Below are positions 26,941-36,526 of a stretch of 64,000 nt of DNA, piece by piece. How positions within the stretch are numbered: the stretch's first letter is position 1; each line of letters begins with the position of its first letter. The notes beneath the pieces are model-generated. The model ran no database searches. It was not told the origin of the DNA and saw only the letters and a list, made by a program, of their open reading frames with translations. The stretch is from Aporhodopirellula aestuarii. GTDB lineage: Bacteria > Planctomycetota > Planctomycetia > Pirellulales > Pirellulaceae. The position numbers and the translations under genes are program-made. Location: contig NZ_JAMQBK010000032.1 in NCBI RefSeq assembly GCF_023701485.1, positions 1 through 64,000 of the forward strand, in the 5' to 3' direction.

Positions 26941-28221
26941 TCAAAACTGAACTGCCGCTTCTTGCATCGCGTCGAAGCGGTTCATCCATCGTTCGTCGCG
27001 AGTACCATCCCAACGATCCGAAGCGGAACGCAGCACACCCCGGATATCATGGGTCCATCCCTCTTGCTCGGCGATCGCAATCGCGAGCTTTAATTGGTAG
27101 CGAGCTTGCGGCAAAATCGGGACGCCGCGAGCCTTCAACGACAGTTGCCCCAAATCGAGCTCGTGCCAAGAATCGCCTTCGTTGTCCTCCGCGACAAACT
27201 CACGAAGACCAGGCGACAGATCGTCCAACGTGCTGCGATGAACCTCAACATGCACGCGACTGTTGTGCGGCGAATACAACGCCCACGACAACCAATGATC
27301 CCAATGCCAATCGCCACGATCATATCGCCCCCGTCGCTCCGTCATGGGGAGTGTCACTGCCGCCAACACGATCACGGACGCCAGTGACACACGAAGGGAC
27401 CGACAGCAAATATCTTCGTTTTCCGGCAACCTTGGGTCCGAAGTCGCGTCTGAACGATGCCGTTGCGGATAGACAAACAACCAATACGCCTGCCCCGCCA
27501 AAACGGCGTTCCAACAGATCACTCCGGGACTGTGACCCATTCCCCATGGGGACAAAATCACAATCAATCCGAGATGCATCCCGATCGCCATCACACCGCC
27601 AATCAAGCGTGTCCGCGGAACGATCAGCAGCAGGGCCAGCGTTAACTCTGCCACCGGAAAAACACCTGCGGCGAACAATCGGCTGCGTTGGCCCCACTGT
27701 CCAACATCGATCCCAATCCAGCTTGTGACGGTACTCAAAAAATCTTGACCGACCGTGTGCAAAAACTGGAAATCGAATTTCCCGATCGAGCTGTAAAAGT
27801 AGATGCTAATCGTCAACACTCGGAAGGCGGTCGCCGTGAGACGAGAGGACAACAAGCAAAACAGACATGCGTAAAGAAATGACTGATACGCCCACGGTTG
27901 CAAACGGTGCTGATCAGCAACAAATCCAAACGCCAACGCAACGGCAATGACCAACCAGCCCATGCGCCGGAACAATGGCGTACGATCGGCGAAAAAGACA
28001 ACGCCACAGGAACCGATCGTCAACGGAATCAAGGCCCAACTGACGCTTGAAATCAACCACCGCGGCACCGCGAAAAAGGGGACCGCCGGATAGAACGTTG
28101 TATACGTCCACTCGGGAGGCACCCACAGCCGAAACGACGCGGCGATCAAGAGTGCCAGTGACGCGGCCCAGTACCGCGACATCGGATCGTGACGATCGAG
28201 TTGCTTCGTCGAAAAATTCAT
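26941..28221 (-). CDS. Polytopic membrane protein, HTTM/DoxX-like, unknown function
   Basis: A 426-aa protein with about eight hydrophobic spans in residues 15-320 (for example YWAASLALLIAASFRLWV, GWLVIAVALAFGFVA, VFPVAELTLALLLIV) and a soluble C-terminal ~110 residues. The conserved segment YFYSSIGKFDFQFLHTVGQ between spans is typical of HTTM and DoxX/MauE-like membrane families (heme-free vitamin-K-carboxylase relatives and redox-associated proteins). No catalytic residue can be assigned. It directly follows the glycosylase gene with a one-base stop-start overlap (TGATG), so they are one transcript, perhaps without functional connection. Confidence 0.78.
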   Translation of the reverse strand: MNFSTKQLDRHDPMSRYWAASLALLIAASFRLWVPPEWTYTTFYPAVPFFAVPRWLISSVSWALIPLTIGSCGVVFFADRTPLFRRMGWLVIAVALAFGFVADQHRLQPWAYQSFLYACLFCLLSSRLTATAFRVLTISIYFYSSIGKFDFQFLHTVGQDFLSTVTSWIGIDVGQWGQRSRLFAAGVFPVAELTLALLLIVPRTRLIGGVMAIGMHLGLIVILSPWGMGHSPGVICWNAVLAGQAYWLFVYPQRHRSDATSDPRLPENEDICCRSLRVSLASVIVLAAVTLPMTERRGRYDRGDWHWDHWLSWALYSPHNSRVHVEVHRSTLDDLSPGLREFVAEDNEGDSWHELDLGQLSLKARGVPILPQARYQLKLAIAIAEQEGWTHDIRGVLRSASDRWDGTRDERWMNRFDAMQEAAVQF

Positions 28222-28907
28222 CAGCTAACAATCGCCGTGGATCGGTTTCGGTTGAACAAGTACAGCGTCCAAATCATTTTGGTTGCCATGGAGCGGTATG
28301 GTCGCCAAACCTCGGCCCGCTCGCAAATCGCGTCGACGGATGGACCAACCGATGGATCGAGTTCTTGAATCCCTTTGACGAGTGCGAGGTCGCCGATGGG
28401 CAGGATATCATCCCGCCGCAATGCCATCAGCAAATAGATGTCGGCCGTCCAGTTTCCCAATCCCATTCTCTCCGTGATGGATTGACGAACCTCATGGTCG
28501 TCCATCGACGCGAGCGCGGCGATCGAAAACTTTCGCTGCCGCACATCGTTAGCGAGCAAGCTGACGTAACGTGCCTTCTGACGACTGAGCCCACATCGTC
28601 GCAGGTCCTCGTCGCTGAGCGTTAAAATCCGTTTGGCATTGATCACCCCGCCACACGCTGATCGCAACCGATCAAAGGTTACCTTGGCGGAGGCTAAGGA
28701 CACCTGCTGCTCGAGGATGATTCGAGTGAATGTTGCGAACGTAGCAGGTCGCGTCCAGGCAAGCGGTTCGCCGACGCGTTCACGAACGAGTTTGAGCTGC
28801 CCGTCGCGACGACAAAGGTCGTCCAGCGGAGAGTGAACCGGGTGATTGCTTCGCAACGACAAAGACTCAATTCCAATCGGGCACCTGACGCAAACGCGGC
28901 GAGACAT
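28221..28907 (-). CDS. DNA-3-methyladenine glycosylase II (AlkA-like HhH-GPD family)
   Basis: A 228-aa base-excision repair glycosylase. The N-terminal part has the FTRIILEQQVSLASA helix, and the helix-hairpin-helix plus catalytic Asp are clear: MGLGNWTADIYLLMA, then DDILPIGDLAL, where the Asp of PIGD activates the abasic transition state. It lacks the C-terminal iron-sulfur cluster of MutY/Nth, placing it with AlkA/MPG. It removes alkylated purines, probably 3-methyladenine. The first ~25 residues are Arg/Cys-rich and may not be translated; a later start is possible. Confidence 0.9.
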   Translation of the reverse strand: MSRRVCVRCPIGIESLSLRSNHPVHSPLDDLCRRDGQLKLVRERVGEPLAWTRPATFATFTRIILEQQVSLASAKVTFDRLRSACGGVINAKRILTLSDEDLRRCGLSRQKARYVSLLANDVRQRKFSIAALASMDDHEVRQSITERMGLGNWTADIYLLMALRRDDILPIGDLALVKGIQELDPSVGPSVDAICERAEVWRPYRSMATKMIWTLYLFNRNRSTAIVS

Positions 28908-29005
28908 TCAATGCCTCGCCGCGTGCGATGTTTGTTAATGACGGAGTCGCGGTCATTGAGACGACCGCTCCGATGCCGACACGTGCGATCGGACCGGGCA
29001 GAGAC

Positions 29006-31225
29006 CTATGCCAACGACTCGACAATCTGATTGAACGTGGGGCTCGGACGCATCGCCTCGAAAGCCGCTGCTTCGTCGGGGAAGTAATAACCTCCGATAT
29101 CAACTGCTACGCCTTGGGCATCGTTGAGTTCACCGACAATTTTGTCTTCGTTCGCTGCCATTTTCTGAGCGATCGGGGTGAAACGTTCCTTCAACGTGGC
29201 GTCTTGATCCTGAGCCGCAAGTGCCTCCGCCCAGTACAAGGCGAGATAGAAATGGCTGCCCCGGTTGTCGAGTTCGTTGACTTTGCGGGACGGCGATTTG
29301 TCTTCATCCAGGAAACGTCCGGTCGCTTCGTTGAGCGTCGAGGCGAGCACGGCGAGTGATTGATCGCCAGACTTTTCAGCCAAATCCTCGATCGAGACCG
29401 CGATGGCCAAAAATTCTCCGAGCGAATCCCAACGCAGGTGATTCTCGGCGAGAAACTGCTGAACGTGCTTCGGAGCCGACCCACCGGCACCGGTTTCGAA
29501 CATCCCGCCGCCTGCGAGCAGAGGCACGATCGAGAGCATCTTCGCACTCGTACCGAGCTCGAGAATCGGGAACAAATCGGTGAGGTAATCACGCAGCACG
29601 TTGCCGGTGACCGAAATCGAATCGAGCCCTTTCCGGCATCGGCCACACGCATGCAGCGTCGCTTCGACCGGCGAAAGAATCTGCAGATCGAGTCCCTCGG
29701 TATCGTGCTCCTTCAAATACGTTTCGACTTTCGCGATCAGGTTACGATCGTGGGCACGAGCCGAATCAAGCCAGAAGACTGTCGCCGCACCGGTCGCTCG
29801 GGCACGCGCGACCGCCAAGCGCACCCAATCCGCGATTGCAACGTCTTTGGTTTGGCAGGCTCGCCAAACGTCGCCGCTGTTCACCGTGTGCTTCAGCAGA
29901 ACCTCACCGGCCGCGTTGACGACACGGACTTCTCCGGCGGCAGACATTTCGAAAGTCTTGTCGTGAGAGCCGTACTCTTCCGCCTTCTTCGCCATCAGGC
30001 CGACGTTTGCGACGCTGCCCATCGTGGACACATCGAATTTCCCATTGGCTTTGCAATCATCAATGACGGCTTGGTAAACGCCGGCGTAACAGCGATCGGG
30101 AATCATCGCGATCGTGTCATGCAGTTTGCCATCCTTGCCCCACATTTTGCCGCCCGCGCGAATTGCCGCTGGCATCGACGCGTCGATGATCACATCGCTC
30201 GGAACGTGCAGGTTCGTGATGCCTTTATCTGAATCCACCATTGCCAACGGCGGCAATTCCGATTCGATTTTGGCCATCGTCGCTTCGACGAGAGCCCGCT
30301 CGTCGGCGGGTAACGTTTGAATTTTGCCGAGGACCTGTCCGAGACCTTGGTTCGGATCGACACCCGCCCGGGCCAAAATTCCTGCGTACTCTTCGAACAA
30401 TTCGGAGTACAGCACGCTGACGGCGTGACCGAACAGAATCGGATCGGACACCTTCATCATCGTGGCCTTCAGGTGCAAGGACAGCAAAACACCCTGTTCC
30501 TTGGCAGCCGCAGCGGTCTCGGCAATGAATTTTCGCAAATGCTCGCGGCTGAGCACGGAAGCATCGAATACTTCGCCTTCCTCAACCGAGATCGATTCAC
30601 GCAGCACCGTCACCTTACCTGACTCGTCGACGTGCTCGACTCGCAAGGTATCGGCTGCTGGCATCACGACCGACAATTCGCTGCCGTAGAAATCCCCATC
30701 CGTCATGTGAGCAACCCGCGTTTTGGATTGCGAAGTCCATTCGCCCATCGAGTGTGGATTCTTCTGAGCGTATTTCTTGACAGGAGCGGCGACGCGGCGA
30801 TCCGAGTTCCCCTCACGCAGGACCGGGTTAACGGCACTGCCGAGAACTTTTGCGTAAGCCGCACGAACCGACTTTTCCTCCTCCGTCTGCGGGTCGGCGG
30901 GGAAATCGGGCACATCGTACCCCTTGGCTTGCAACTCCGCGATCGTGGCGGTGAGTTGCGGGATCGACGCACTGATGTTCGGAAGCTTGATGATGTTCGC
31001 GTGGGGTTCCTTCACGAGCGCCCCCAACTCACCAAGGGCGTCCGCAACACGCTGGTCGTCCGACAAGCGATCCGGGAAGCTCGCAAGGACTCGCGCGGCG
31101 AGCGAAATATCTTTCGCCTCAAACTCCAGCCCCGAAGCCGCTGTGAAGGCACGCAAGATCGGAAGCAGCGAGCGGGTCGCTAGTGCGGGAGCTTCGTCGG
31201 TAATCGTGTATACAATCGTTGCCAT
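29006..31225 (-). CDS. icd: NADP-dependent isocitrate dehydrogenase, monomeric type
   Basis: A 739-aa protein of the standard monomeric IDH length, with family landmarks [10 protein letters not shown] at the N-terminus, [57 protein letters not shown], and the C-terminal [23 protein letters not shown]. It oxidises isocitrate to 2-oxoglutarate in the TCA cycle, producing NADPH, in the cytoplasm. It stands alone on the minus strand with a 288-base gap to the ribosomal L25 gene on the plus strand. Planctomycetes more often encode the dimeric enzyme, so the type is worth noting. Confidence 0.97.
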   Translation of the reverse strand: MATIVYTITDEAPALATRSLLPILRAFTAASGLEFEAKDISLAARVLASFPDRLSDDQRVADALGELGALVKEPHANIIKLPNISASIPQLTATIAELQAKGYDVPDFPADPQTEEEKSVRAAYAKVLGSAVNPVLREGNSDRRVAAPVKKYAQKNPHSMGEWTSQSKTRVAHMTDGDFYGSELSVVMPAADTLRVEHVDESGKVTVLRESISVEEGEVFDASVLSREHLRKFIAETAAAAKEQGVLLSLHLKATMMKVSDPILFGHAVSVLYSELFEEYAGILARAGVDPNQGLGQVLGKIQTLPADERALVEATMAKIESELPPLAMVDSDKGITNLHVPSDVIIDASMPAAIRAGGKMWGKDGKLHDTIAMIPDRCYAGVYQAVIDDCKANGKFDVSTMGSVANVGLMAKKAEEYGSHDKTFEMSAAGEVRVVNAAGEVLLKHTVNSGDVWRACQTKDVAIADWVRLAVARARATGAATVFWLDSARAHDRNLIAKVETYLKEHDTEGLDLQILSPVEATLHACGRCRKGLDSISVTGNVLRDYLTDLFPILELGTSAKMLSIVPLLAGGGMFETGAGGSAPKHVQQFLAENHLRWDSLGEFLAIAVSIEDLAEKSGDQSLAVLASTLNEATGRFLDEDKSPSRKVNELDNRGSHFYLALYWAEALAAQDQDATLKERFTPIAQKMAANEDKIVGELNDAQGVAVDIGGYYFPDEAAAFEAMRPSPTFNQIVESLA

Positions 31226-31513
31226 GGAAAATCCCGACAGTAATGTGATGTGAATGGTGTTGAGGTCGGCCTTACGGTCGCCCCACGCTCGTCAGAGCAT
31301 GGAATCCGGGATCGACGAGCCAAAAACCCGCGACGGGGGGTTCGACGTCGATCCACTACAAATCGCCCCAAAAGCCTGTAGAGACGGACTTCATCTGTCA
31401 ATGCCGAGTCACCCCAGTTTGGGCTTGCAGTAGAGAGCAAAATCGCCATACTGCCGTGCTTCAAAAAAAATCCACCATCCCACACTTCTATTTTTGCCGA
31501 ACCGGTTCCCGCC

Positions 31514-32140
31514 ATGACGGACGTGATTCAAGCCACCAAACGAGACTCCACCGGAACCGCAGCGACCATCCGCTTGCGCCGAAACGGACTTGTTCCCGCA
31601 GTTCTTTACGGCCACGGTGAAGCCAACGAACACCTGGCGATCCCAGCGACCCAGGTCAAGAGCTTGCTGCGTCACCACTCGAAAATGATCAAACTCACCG
31701 GTGACGTCGATGAAAACGCGCTCGTCAGCGAAATGCAGTGGGACGCACTCGGTATCGAAGTGCTCCACCTCGACCTGATCCGCGTTAACCTCAAAGAAAA
31801 AGTCGAGGTGACCGTTGCCATCGAAACTCACGGCGAAGCTGCTGGAACCCGCGAAGGCGGTATCCTGATCGAGAACCTGCACGAAGTTGATATCCGCTGC
31901 TCAGCCGGAGCGATCCCTGAGAACCTGGTTGTCGACATCAACGATTTGCACCTCGGCCAAAATGTCACCGCGAGCGACCTTCAATTGCCTGAAGGCGTTG
32001 AGCTGATAACCCCCGGCGACACCGTGATCGCTCACGTCGAAACCCCACGTGAAGAAGTCGCCGAAGAGACTGAAGACGGCCTCGGTGCCGAACCGGAAGT
32101 CATCAGCAAGGGTGGTGGCGAAGAAGACGACGAGGCGTGA
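31514..32140 (+). CDS. rplY: 50S ribosomal protein L25, long (Ctc) form
   Basis: A 208-aa 5S-rRNA-binding ribosomal protein. The N-terminal half is L25 (IPATQVKSLLRHHSKMIKLTGD pattern after GLVPAVLYGHGEANE), and the C-terminal half is the beta-rich TL5/Ctc extension, ending in an acidic tail (EETEDGLGAEPEVISKGGGEEDDEA). First gene of a plus-strand translation-related run. The stop overlaps the GTG start of the peptidyl-tRNA hydrolase by four bases, so the two are coupled. Confidence 0.97.
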   Translation: MTDVIQATKRDSTGTAATIRLRRNGLVPAVLYGHGEANEHLAIPATQVKSLLRHHSKMIKLTGDVDENALVSEMQWDALGIEVLHLDLIRVNLKEKVEVTVAIETHGEAAGTREGGILIENLHEVDIRCSAGAIPENLVVDINDLHLGQNVTASDLQLPEGVELITPGDTVIAHVETPREEVAEETEDGLGAEPEVISKGGGEEDDEA

Positions 32141-32706
32141 AGCTGATCGTCGGACTGGGGAACCCCGGTCGGAAGTATGACCAAACACGCCACAATGTCG
32201 GATTCATGGTCGCGGCTCAACTCTGCCGCGAGTATGCGGGGACGACCCCGAGTAAAAAATTTGACGGCGAAATTAGCGAAATCCGTATCGGTGCCGAAAA
32301 AGGGCTGGTACTTTGTCCCCACACTTACATGAACGCGAGCGGAAAAAGTGTCCGCAAAGCGTTCGACTTTTACAAACTCGACCTAGAGGACCTGATTTTA
32401 ATTTGTGACGATCTGAATTTGGCCACCGGCCGAATCCGGATCCGCCGAGGCGGCTCGGCAGGCGGTCAAAAAGGACTCGCCGATACCATCGCTCACCTCG
32501 GTACCGACCAATACCCGAGGCTGCGAATCGGAATCGATCGCCCGCCCGCAAAATGGCAAGTCACTGATTATGTCCTTGGAAATTTTACCGAAGAGGAACG
32601 GACTGATATCGAATTGGCCATCATGCGATCCTGCGATGCGATCAAATGCTGGGCGACAGAAGGAATCGGTGAAGCAATGAGCCGATACAACGCAAACGCG
32701 ACCTGA
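32137..32706 (+). CDS. pth: Peptidyl-tRNA hydrolase
   Basis: A 189-aa enzyme starting with GTG in a GTGA overlap with L25. The family motifs are complete: GLGNPGRKYDQTRHNVGFM with the catalytic His, PHTYMNASGKSV, the Asp in LICDDLNLATGRIRIRRGGSAGG, and HLGTDQYPRLRIGIDRP. It recycles peptidyl-tRNA released from stalled ribosomes. The L25-Pth pairing is a common bacterial order. Confidence 0.97.
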   Translation: MKLIVGLGNPGRKYDQTRHNVGFMVAAQLCREYAGTTPSKKFDGEISEIRIGAEKGLVLCPHTYMNASGKSVRKAFDFYKLDLEDLILICDDLNLATGRIRIRRGGSAGGQKGLADTIAHLGTDQYPRLRIGIDRPPAKWQVTDYVLGNFTEEERTDIELAIMRSCDAIKCWATEGIGEAMSRYNANAT

Positions 32707-32819
32707 ACAACCGATACCAACCGTTCACGAACGCAGCTCGCTGCGATTCAACTTCGAACAAAATCACCGTTACGTTTTTTCAATTTCAAACATCTTCCGA
32801 TTTCCCCGCGATCTGACCC

Positions 32820-33236
32820 GTGGCTAACGTCAAAACCTACGAAACGCTTTTCATCCTCGATAGCAACCACTACGCCCGCGACCCTGGCGGAGTGGCCAAG
32901 CAGCTAGAGGACCTTATTGCCGAAGCTGGCGGCGAAGTGCTCGTCAGCCGGATGTGGATGGAGCAAAAGCTCGCCTATCCGATCGACAAGCACCAAAAAG
33001 GCACCTACTACCTCATCTACTTCAGCATGGATGGGCCACACCTGCCTAAGCTCGCTCGCTCATTCAAGCTGTGCGAACCGGTCGTTCGTGAATTGACCAT
33101 TCGCCTCGACCCACGACTCGTTGAGCCGATTCTGGCTAACGCCCGTGGCGAATTGTTCAGCGGACCGAGCGGCGCCGAAGCGGGTGAAGCTCCTGAGGAA
33201 GTGGCGAACGAAGAGGAAGCCGTCGCGGACGCCTAA
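32820..33236 (+). CDS. rpsF: 30S ribosomal protein S6
   Basis: A 138-aa protein starting at GTG 32820. The S6 core is clear (YETLFILDSN, EAGGEVLVSRMWMEQKLAYPIDKHQKGTYYLIYF, RSFKLCEPVVRELTIRL), followed by a ~35-residue acidic tail with EEVANEEEAVADA. In many bacteria S6 is followed by S18; here SSB follows directly, without S18. Confidence 0.97.
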   Translation: MANVKTYETLFILDSNHYARDPGGVAKQLEDLIAEAGGEVLVSRMWMEQKLAYPIDKHQKGTYYLIYFSMDGPHLPKLARSFKLCEPVVRELTIRLDPRLVEPILANARGELFSGPSGAEAGEAPEEVANEEEAVADA

Positions 33237-33290
33237 GTCGCTGCGACTTAAGCCCCCCATGCCGACGACCAAGCGGAGGAAACAGAATCC

Positions 33291-33782
33291 ATGGCAAGTT
33301 ATAATCGCGTAATGTTGATGGGCAATTTGACCCGAGACATCGAGCTGCGCTACTTGCCGAGCGGAATGGCAGTTTCGGAATTCGGCTTGGCAGTGAACGA
33401 CAAACGCAAGAACAACGAAGGCCAATGGGTCGACGATGTCAACTTCTTTGACATCACCCTGTTCGGCAGAACTGCGGAAGTCGCGAGCGAGTATTTGTCG
33501 AAAGGCTCACCCATCTTCATCGAGGGTCGCCTCAAGCAAGACACGTGGGAAAAAGACGGCCAAAAACGCTCCAAGGTCAAAGTGATCGGCGAGCGGATGC
33601 AGATGATCGGTGGACGAAGCGAAGGCGGTGGAAACTCCGGTGGCGGATCTGTCCGTGAATCAGCACCCCCACAGCAACGCTACGTTAACTCGAACGATAG
33701 TGCTCCACCCTCGCAAGCACCCCGCGATGCCCAACCGACCGGTGGCGGGCCCGGATACGACGAACCTGAGATCCCGTTTTAA
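33291..33782 (+). CDS. ssb: Single-stranded DNA-binding protein
   Basis: A 163-aa SSB. The OB-fold spans residues 1-107 ([60 protein letters not shown]), followed by a Gly/Ser/Pro-rich linker and the acidic tip YDEPEIPF that recruits replication and repair proteins. It is placed between S6 and L9, where it is co-expressed with the ribosomal proteins, as in many bacteria. Confidence 0.97.
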   Translation: MASYNRVMLMGNLTRDIELRYLPSGMAVSEFGLAVNDKRKNNEGQWVDDVNFFDITLFGRTAEVASEYLSKGSPIFIEGRLKQDTWEKDGQKRSKVKVIGERMQMIGGRSEGGGNSGGGSVRESAPPQQRYVNSNDSAPPSQAPRDAQPTGGGPGYDEPEIPF

Positions 33783-33923
33783 TCGGCCTCACCTGTTACA
33801 CGAAGCCTCGGCTTCCCCCAAGTAAATTGCTGGCGACACGGCTTCCACTTTCCCCGCGATCGCCTCCACCAACAAACCTAACCAACCCATTCGCAGTCAC
33901 CTCTGTTTAATAGTCAATCCGCT

Positions 33924-34466
33924 ATGTCCAAAGCTGCCACTCGCCGAGCCTCAAGCCACTTCAAACGCCTCCCCAAGGGAAGCAACGGCGGGATCCAACT
34001 GCTGTTGATCCACAATGTCGAGCACCTCGGAAAACAAGGTGACTTGGTCGAAGTCAAAGCAGGATTCGCGCTGAACTACCTGTTGCCCCAAGGCCTCGCC
34101 ACTGTCGCAACCGACCACCACAAACGGATGGTCGAGAAGCACCGCGAGAAACTCCGCGAAATCGAAATCCAAAAGCTGCAAAGCTACCAGGACCAAGCCG
34201 ACGAATTGGCCAAGCAATCGATCACGATCGAAGCCAACGCCAACGACGAAGGTCACCTGTACGGCAGCGTCGGACCTCACGAGATTGTCGATTCGCTCAA
34301 GAGCGTCGGCATCCACTTGGCCCAAGACCAAATCCGTCTCGACGGACCGCTCAAAGAACTCGGCCTCTACACCGTCAAAGTTCACCTGCACAGCGAAGTG
34401 CAAGCGAGCCTCAAGGTTTGGGTTGTGCCGACCGTTGCATCGGAAACCGGCGAACCAGGTGCCTAA
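33924..34466 (+). CDS. rplI: 50S ribosomal protein L9 with N-terminal extension
   Basis: A 180-aa protein. The L9 signature is LLLIHNVEHLGKQGDLVEVKAGFALNYLLPQGLA, but it starts at residue ~26, after a basic extension (SKAATRRASSHFKRLPKGSN) that ordinary L9 lacks. The rest is the long helix and C-terminal domain (NDEGHLYGSVGPHEIVDSL). The extension could be a wrong start or a real lineage-specific tail; no better internal Met is available in the segment. It is the last protein gene before tRNA-Leu. Confidence 0.95.
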   Translation: MSKAATRRASSHFKRLPKGSNGGIQLLLIHNVEHLGKQGDLVEVKAGFALNYLLPQGLATVATDHHKRMVEKHREKLREIEIQKLQSYQDQADELAKQSITIEANANDEGHLYGSVGPHEIVDSLKSVGIHLAQDQIRLDGPLKELGLYTVKVHLHSEVQASLKVWVVPTVASETGEPGA

Positions 34467-34580
34467 CTGGGCACTCGGCTGCGAACGACCTGTTGGCAGC
34501 CATTGCAAAAAGTCGATTCGAGCATCGCTCTAATCGCGTGAAAACGAATCAGCTACGACCAAAATGCGAGTAGCTTGCCC

Positions 34581-34664
34581 GGGGCTGTGGCGGAACTGGC
34601 AGACGCGCTGGATTTAGGATCCAGTTCCTTTACTGGAGTGCAGGTTCGATTCCTGTCAGCCCTA
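34581..34664 (+). tRNA. tRNA-Leu (UAG anticodon)
   Basis: Class II tRNA of 84 bases. Acceptor stem GGGGCTG pairs with CAGCCCT (one G-U at the end), D-arm GCGGAACTGGCAGACGC, anticodon stem CTGGA/TCCAG with loop TTTAGGA giving anticodon TAG at 34615-34617, a long variable arm with stem TCC/GGA, and T-arm GCAGG/CCTGT around TTCGATT. Discriminator A at 34664. CCA is not encoded. Decodes CUA and related leucine codons. Confidence 0.96.
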
Positions 34665-34696
34665 TCTCATAAAACCCCGTCAATAACGTGGTTTGC

Positions 34697-34733
34697 AAAA
34701 AGCGGGTTACCTTCGGGTTACCCGCTTTTTTTT
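34697..34733. terminator. Bidirectional rho-independent terminator
   Basis: An 11-base perfect stem (AAAAAGCGGGT at 34697-34707 with ACCCGCTTTTT at 34720-34730) with a 12-base loop and T-rich tail on the plus strand and A-rich start for the minus strand. It ends the tRNA-Leu transcript on one side and the small membrane protein gene on the other. The minus-strand gene's last codons and stop lie inside the right-hand arm. Confidence 0.85.
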
Positions 34734-34945
34734 CGCCCCCTCACCATCACGCCAATCGACCAGATTGAAAACGCCAGCATCAACGCGCCGAGCCCATTGG
34801 CGAGCTCGCCGGATGCTATTTCCACGACACCGATGACAACGAACACACCGGCCACAATCGTTGTGGTGTACGGGCGGTTGCTAGGCGGATCTTGTCCGGC
34901 ATTGTCGTCGTCGACTTCAGGCGGCGATTTGTACAAATTGCTCAT
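34718..34945 (-). CDS. Small two-TM membrane protein
   Basis: A 75-aa protein with a 25-residue polar N-terminus and two hydrophobic helices (TTIVAGVFVVIGVVEIASG and LGALMLAFSIWSIGVMV), ending in the basic tail RGRKKSG. The final codons AAA AAA AGC GGG and the stop TAA form one arm of the terminator hairpin it shares with tRNA-Leu, strong evidence that the 3' end is correctly placed. No family is recognised. Convergent with the tRNA. Confidence 0.75.
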   Translation of the reverse strand: MSNLYKSPPEVDDDNAGQDPPSNRPYTTTIVAGVFVVIGVVEIASGELANGLGALMLAFSIWSIGVMVRGRKKSG

Positions 34946-35158
34946 GGTGTCTCTTCCTTGTCATCCATCGATAACCGGGCTTCCCTCTTGGTCCGTCGCC
35001 GGTCGTCGGGACGCTAAGCGGCGGCGCGAAAGAATTCTACCCATTCATCGCACCGAACACCCAGACGCCATGCACTCCAAAGTGGGCTAGCTGGTAACGC
35101 TTCAGCCCGCCCCACCTCAGCGGAAGATAAACAATCTCTCGCTAGAAATCGTCGCAAT

Positions 35159-36394
35159 TCAATTGCGTTCCTGAATGGACTCCTGGGCGACGGTGGGAAG
35201 TTGATGTTCCATCTTGTCACGTTTGGTCGTCAAGTAACTGATGTTGTGCTTGTTGACTGGAGGCAAAATGGGCACTTGGTCGATCACGTCAATTGGAAAC
35301 CCGTTGTGTTCGAATGCGTCTGTTTTCTTGGGGTTGTTGGTCAGCAACCGAACCCGCTCGATCCCCAAATCAGCCAGAATTTGGATACCAACCCCGTACT
35401 CTCGCTCGTCGGCGCGGAAACCGAGTGCAAGATTCGCTTCGACAGTATCCATGCCTTGCTCTTGGAGGGCGTAAGCTCGGATTTTGTCGACGAGTCCAAT
35501 TCCGCGTCCCTCTTGGGGCAAGTAGACGATGGCCCCTCGACCGTCCCGAGCAATCATCTCAAGCGCCAATTGCAGTTGATCACCGCAGTCGCAGCGGAGC
35601 GAGCTCACCAGGTCGCCCGTGAAGCAGCTTGAATGCATCCGCACGAGAGGTGCCGCCGCGGAGGCGACATCCCCCATGACCAAGGCAACGGGCTGCTCCG
35701 TTTCATGGTCAACGTTGTAGGCAATGATTTTCATTGTGCCGTATTTGGTAGGAAGCGTCGCTTCGGCAGCCCGGTGAACCAGCTTTTCATGGCGACGACG
35801 ATAACGGATCAATTGCTCGATTGAGACGATCAGCAAATTGTGCTTTTCGGCAAGTTCGAATAAGTATTCACGACTGGGCCGGTCTCCCTTTTCGTCCAAG
35901 ACTTCACACAGCACGCCGACCGGAGCGAGGCCGGCCATCCTTGCCAGATCCATCGAAGCCTCGGTGTGACCGGCGCGGCGGAGAACGCCGCCCTGCTTGG
36001 CCAACAGTGGAAACACGTGACCGGGGCGAACAAAATCCGTGGTGGTGCAAGTCGCGTTTGCCAAGTGCCGAATCGTCGTGGCCCGTTCGTAGGCCGTGAT
36101 CCCCGTTTTGCAACTTTGGTGATCGACCGGCGTGAGGAAGGCCGTCGACAACGGGGCATTGTTATTTTGAACGACCGGCTGCAGATCACAGCGAGTTGCA
36201 ACGTCAGGCAAAACGGAAACGCACAATTGTCCGCGTCCGTTAAGAATGAAGTTGATGACTTCGGGAGTTACCGTTTCCGCGGCACAGACGAAGTCGCCTT
36301 CGTTCTCGCGATCTTCGGCATCGACCACGATAATGACCTCGCCACGCGCGATCGCTTGGACGGCTTCCGGAATGGTTGAGAACGAACCTGACAT
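35159..36394 (-). CDS. ribBA: Bifunctional 3,4-dihydroxy-2-butanone-4-phosphate synthase / GTP cyclohydrolase II
   Basis: A 411-aa fusion that makes both precursors of riboflavin. Residues 1-205 are RibB: DAEDRENEGDFVCAAE (Mg-binding acidic loop), the YERATTIRHLAN segment, and the catalytic RRAGHTEASMDLARMAG. Residues 210-411 are RibA: VRMHSSCFTGDLVSSLRCDCGDQ with the zinc Cys triad, then YLPQEGRGIGLVDKIRAYALQE and the C-terminal TNNPKK. Length and motif content are complete. No FMN riboswitch was recognised upstream. Confidence 0.97.
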   Translation of the reverse strand: MSGSFSTIPEAVQAIARGEVIIVVDAEDRENEGDFVCAAETVTPEVINFILNGRGQLCVSVLPDVATRCDLQPVVQNNNAPLSTAFLTPVDHQSCKTGITAYERATTIRHLANATCTTTDFVRPGHVFPLLAKQGGVLRRAGHTEASMDLARMAGLAPVGVLCEVLDEKGDRPSREYLFELAEKHNLLIVSIEQLIRYRRRHEKLVHRAAEATLPTKYGTMKIIAYNVDHETEQPVALVMGDVASAAAPLVRMHSSCFTGDLVSSLRCDCGDQLQLALEMIARDGRGAIVYLPQEGRGIGLVDKIRAYALQEQGMDTVEANLALGFRADEREYGVGIQILADLGIERVRLLTNNPKKTDAFEHNGFPIDVIDQVPILPPVNKHNISYLTTKRDKMEHQLPTVAQESIQERN

Positions 36395-36526
36395 GGCGAA
36401 TTTCCTTCAAAGCAAGCAGTTGGAAGTGGTGCTGGACGTTCCCCGAATACCGGCCCCGAACACTGGACTGGGCTTGGAACTCCTTTCCCAAGCGTCAGTC
36501 GCTTTCAAATGTTTCTGCAAACTCGG

